Below, one piece after another: positions 62,406-64,000 of a stretch of DNA of 64,000 bases. The notes beneath the pieces are model-generated. The model searched no databases. It worked only from the letters and a program-made list of their open reading frames with translations, and was not told the DNA's origin. Where the stretch lies: contig JAGOBH010000002.1 of the NCBI GenBank assembly GCA_017983495.1, positions 682,001 to 746,000 on the forward strand. The letters are read 5' to 3'. A program made the translations under genes and the position numbers. Position 1 is the first letter of the stretch. Every line of letters starts with the position of its first letter. Origin of the DNA: Pyrinomonadaceae bacterium (GTDB taxonomy: Bacteria; Acidobacteriota; Blastocatellia; Pyrinomonadales; Pyrinomonadaceae).

Positions 62406-63284
62406 CTACTTTCCGCGAATAAACCGGTGAATATAAGGGTCGTCGACAGCACGTAGCTGCTCGTCTTTTCCACTAAAAATTATCTTTCCACTCCGCAGCA
62501 TGATGACCTCTGTGTTTACCAGGCAGAGTGTCTCGCCTTCGTCCTTAAAATGGACATTTCCTTTTTCGTCAACGATAGCATATTCAGAGCTAAGGTAGCT
62601 GAGATTATTCATCTCGTGTGTGACGAAAATCGACGATACATCCTCGAGATCCCTGAGCTTGATCGCCAGTTCGCACATCGCTCGGGCGGTCGGCGGATCG
62701 AGTCCCGCTGTCGGCTCGTCAAAGAGTACAATGTCGGGGTTACCGACGAGTGCTCGTGCAATGCCGACTCTTCTACGCATGCCGCCGGACAGTTCGATCG
62801 GCATTTTATCGATCGCGTCCTCGAGGTCGACGAACTGCAGCATTCGCACTACTTCGTGTTCGATCTCGTCCTCATCGACGCCTTCTTCGATGAGGCGGTA
62901 GGCGACATTTTCGTAGACGGAAAGGGAATCGAACAACGCCCCTTCCTGAAAGACCATGCCGATCTTTTGCCTGATCCGCATCATTTCCTGATCGTCAAAA
63001 CCGGTAATATCTTCGCCTTCGATCAATATCTGGCCCGCATCGGGTTTGATCAGGCCGAGGATCAGGTTGATGATCGTGGATTTTCCGCTACCGGAACCGC
63101 CAAGTACGATCTTGGTCTCGCCGCGTCGAACGCGAAAATTGACCTTGTCCAGAATAACCTGGTCGTCAAACGCTAGCTCGACGTCGCGAAACTCGATCGC
63201 CGGTATAGTTCGCAGGGCGAGCCCTGGCGGAACCTGCAAATCCCCGTCGGCGTTCTGCTGCTCGATATCCAACGATAAATCCAT
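62406..63284 (-). CDS. mlaF: MlaF-like ABC transporter ATPase
   Basis: 292 residues. Walker [10 protein letters not shown], signature [15 protein letters not shown], Walker [15 protein letters not shown] and the His switch FVTHEMNNL. These match MlaF-type phospholipid transporter ATPases (the LSGGMRRRV variant). The N-terminus has about 25 extra acidic residues. Between mlaE and mlaD, the standard arrangement. Confidence 0.93.
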   Translation of the reverse strand: MDLSLDIEQQNADGDLQVPPGLALRTIPAIEFRDVELAFDDQVILDKVNFRVRRGETKIVLGGSGSGKSTIINLILGLIKPDAGQILIEGEDITGFDDQEMMRIRQKIGMVFQEGALFDSLSVYENVAYRLIEEGVDEDEIEHEVVRMLQFVDLEDAIDKMPIELSGGMRRRVGIARALVGNPDIVLFDEPTAGLDPPTARAMCELAIKLRDLEDVSSIFVTHEMNNLSYLSSEYAIVDEKGNVHFKDEGETLCLVNTEVIMLRSGKIIFSGKDEQLRAVDDPYIHRFIRGK

Positions 63285-63298
63285 AATCGGTCGCGATC

Positions 63299-64000
63299 CT
63301 AAAACAACGTGTTTTCAAAGAACCCTTGAAGCAATTTAGATAAAAAGAAGTCGGCGATGATCACATTGATCGACGAAAGAACCACTGCGTCCGTCGTCGA
63401 ACGGCCGACACCGACCGTTCCGCCTTTAGTGCTCAGCCCCTTGTGACATGACACCAGCCCGATGATCAGCCCGAAGAATAGGGGCTTTACGATGCCGCCG
63501 ATCAAGTCTTCGATCGAGACGCCGACTCGGACCGAGTTAATATAGACGTTCGGGTCGAGCCCATATAGGCGTTCTGCTATCAAACCGCCGCCGAAGAGGC
63601 CAAACAGGTCAGCCGCGATGGTCAACAGCGGCAGCGAGACGATAAGAGCAACGATACGCGGAGTGACCAGTTTCCGGACGGGCGACGTGCCGAGTGCACG
63701 CATGGCGTCGATCTGCTGTGATACCACCATCGAACCTAGTTCCGCCGAGATCGCCGAACCGACGCGGCCGGCAACCATCAGGGCTGTTAGTACCGGGCCG
63801 AGTTCCCGGATCAGCGATGTCGCCACGGCCTGGCCGGCACTGCTTTGCTGCCCGTAATAGGCGACTGTCGGGTATGCCTGCAAAATGAGCACACCGCCGG
63901 TAAAAAAACCTGTCAAAATTACGATCCCGAGCGACCCGACACCGATGTGGTCCATCTGCCTGATCATCTCGCCGAAATAACGCGGCGGCTTTCTGAGTCC
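63299..64000 (-). CDS. mlaE: MlaE-like ABC permease (partial, cut by right edge)
   Basis: The frame is open to the window edge, about 233 residues seen. Codons upstream of the ATG at 63967 are also coding ([20 protein letters not shown]), matching the N-terminal part of MlaE, so the true start is outside. Five membrane helices; [20 protein letters not shown] and [19 protein letters not shown], the coupling helix, are typical. Inner-membrane part of the lipid transporter with mlaF and mlaD. Confidence 0.9.
   Translation of the reverse strand, partial: GLRKPPRYFGEMIRQMDHIGVGSLGIVILTGFFTGGVLILQAYPTVAYYGQQSSAGQAVATSLIRELGPVLTALMVAGRVGSAISAELGSMVVSQQIDAMRALGTSPVRKLVTPRIVALIVSLPLLTIAADLFGLFGGGLIAERLYGLDPNVYINSVRVGVSIEDLIGGIVKPLFFGLIIGLVSCHKGLSTKGGTVGVGRSTTDAVVLSSINVIIADFFLSKLLQGFFENTLF

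Overview
The window looks like a chromosome segment of a Gram-negative (diderm) heterotroph, most likely an acidobacterium. This placement is an inference. It rests on LPS export genes (lptC, lptB), an Mla/MCE lipid transport locus, a sigma-54 gene, a VWA protein resembling the acidobacterial 'VWFA-related' family, RNase J, and many secreted single-domain proteins. No rRNA or other marker is present to fix the taxon. One tRNA gene is present. No CRISPR array or complete prophage was seen.

Layout. 0-5.9 kb, minus strand: a cytochrome c peroxidase-like gene cut by the left edge, an ECF sigma / EF-hand / putative anti-sigma group, and a terB-like plus terC operon behind a yybP-ykoY (manganese) riboswitch with its own promoter and terminator. 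6-16.8 kb: RNase J, a small secreted protein, L-serine dehydratase, an S9 peptidase, a GH95 fucosidase, a PLP decarboxylase and an SDR. 16.8-27.6 kb: a long plus-strand run uppP, recJ, lptC-like, lptB, rpoN, hpf, rapZ, PTS EIIA, HPr, arginase, joining envelope biogenesis to a regulatory PTS/sigma-54 module. 27.6-39.7 kb: small secreted proteins, a SIMPL protein, an ATP-grasp protein, D-Ala-D-Ala ligase, a divergent LysR/MFS pair, a VWA protein, a glycosyltransferase and a TolC family protein.

39.8-55.3 kb: glycolytic genes gap, pgk, tpiA and then secG. pgk and tpiA are separated by about 9 kb of accessory DNA: a membrane protein, a lone terminase-like gene full of palindromic repeats and bounded by 34-bp direct repeats, a YitT protein, and a ketosynthase / methyltransferase / flavoprotein operon. 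A tRNA-Leu(GAG) follows secG. 55.4-61.1 kb, minus strand: an arginine operon in transcription order argR, an uncharacterised P-loop protein, argC, argD, an N-acylornithine carbamoyltransferase and argB, behind a consensus promoter with a palindromic operator candidate. 61.2-64 kb, minus strand: mlaE (cut by the right edge), mlaF, mlaD.

The most unusual signals are: palindromic repeat elements inserted in frame inside coding genes (two in the terminase, one in ddl); the P-loop NTPase translationally coupled inside the arginine operon; a carbamoyltransferase whose specificity residue is neither of the two known types; a RapZ with the Walker A lysine replaced; and a TerB-like protein under manganese riboswitch control.
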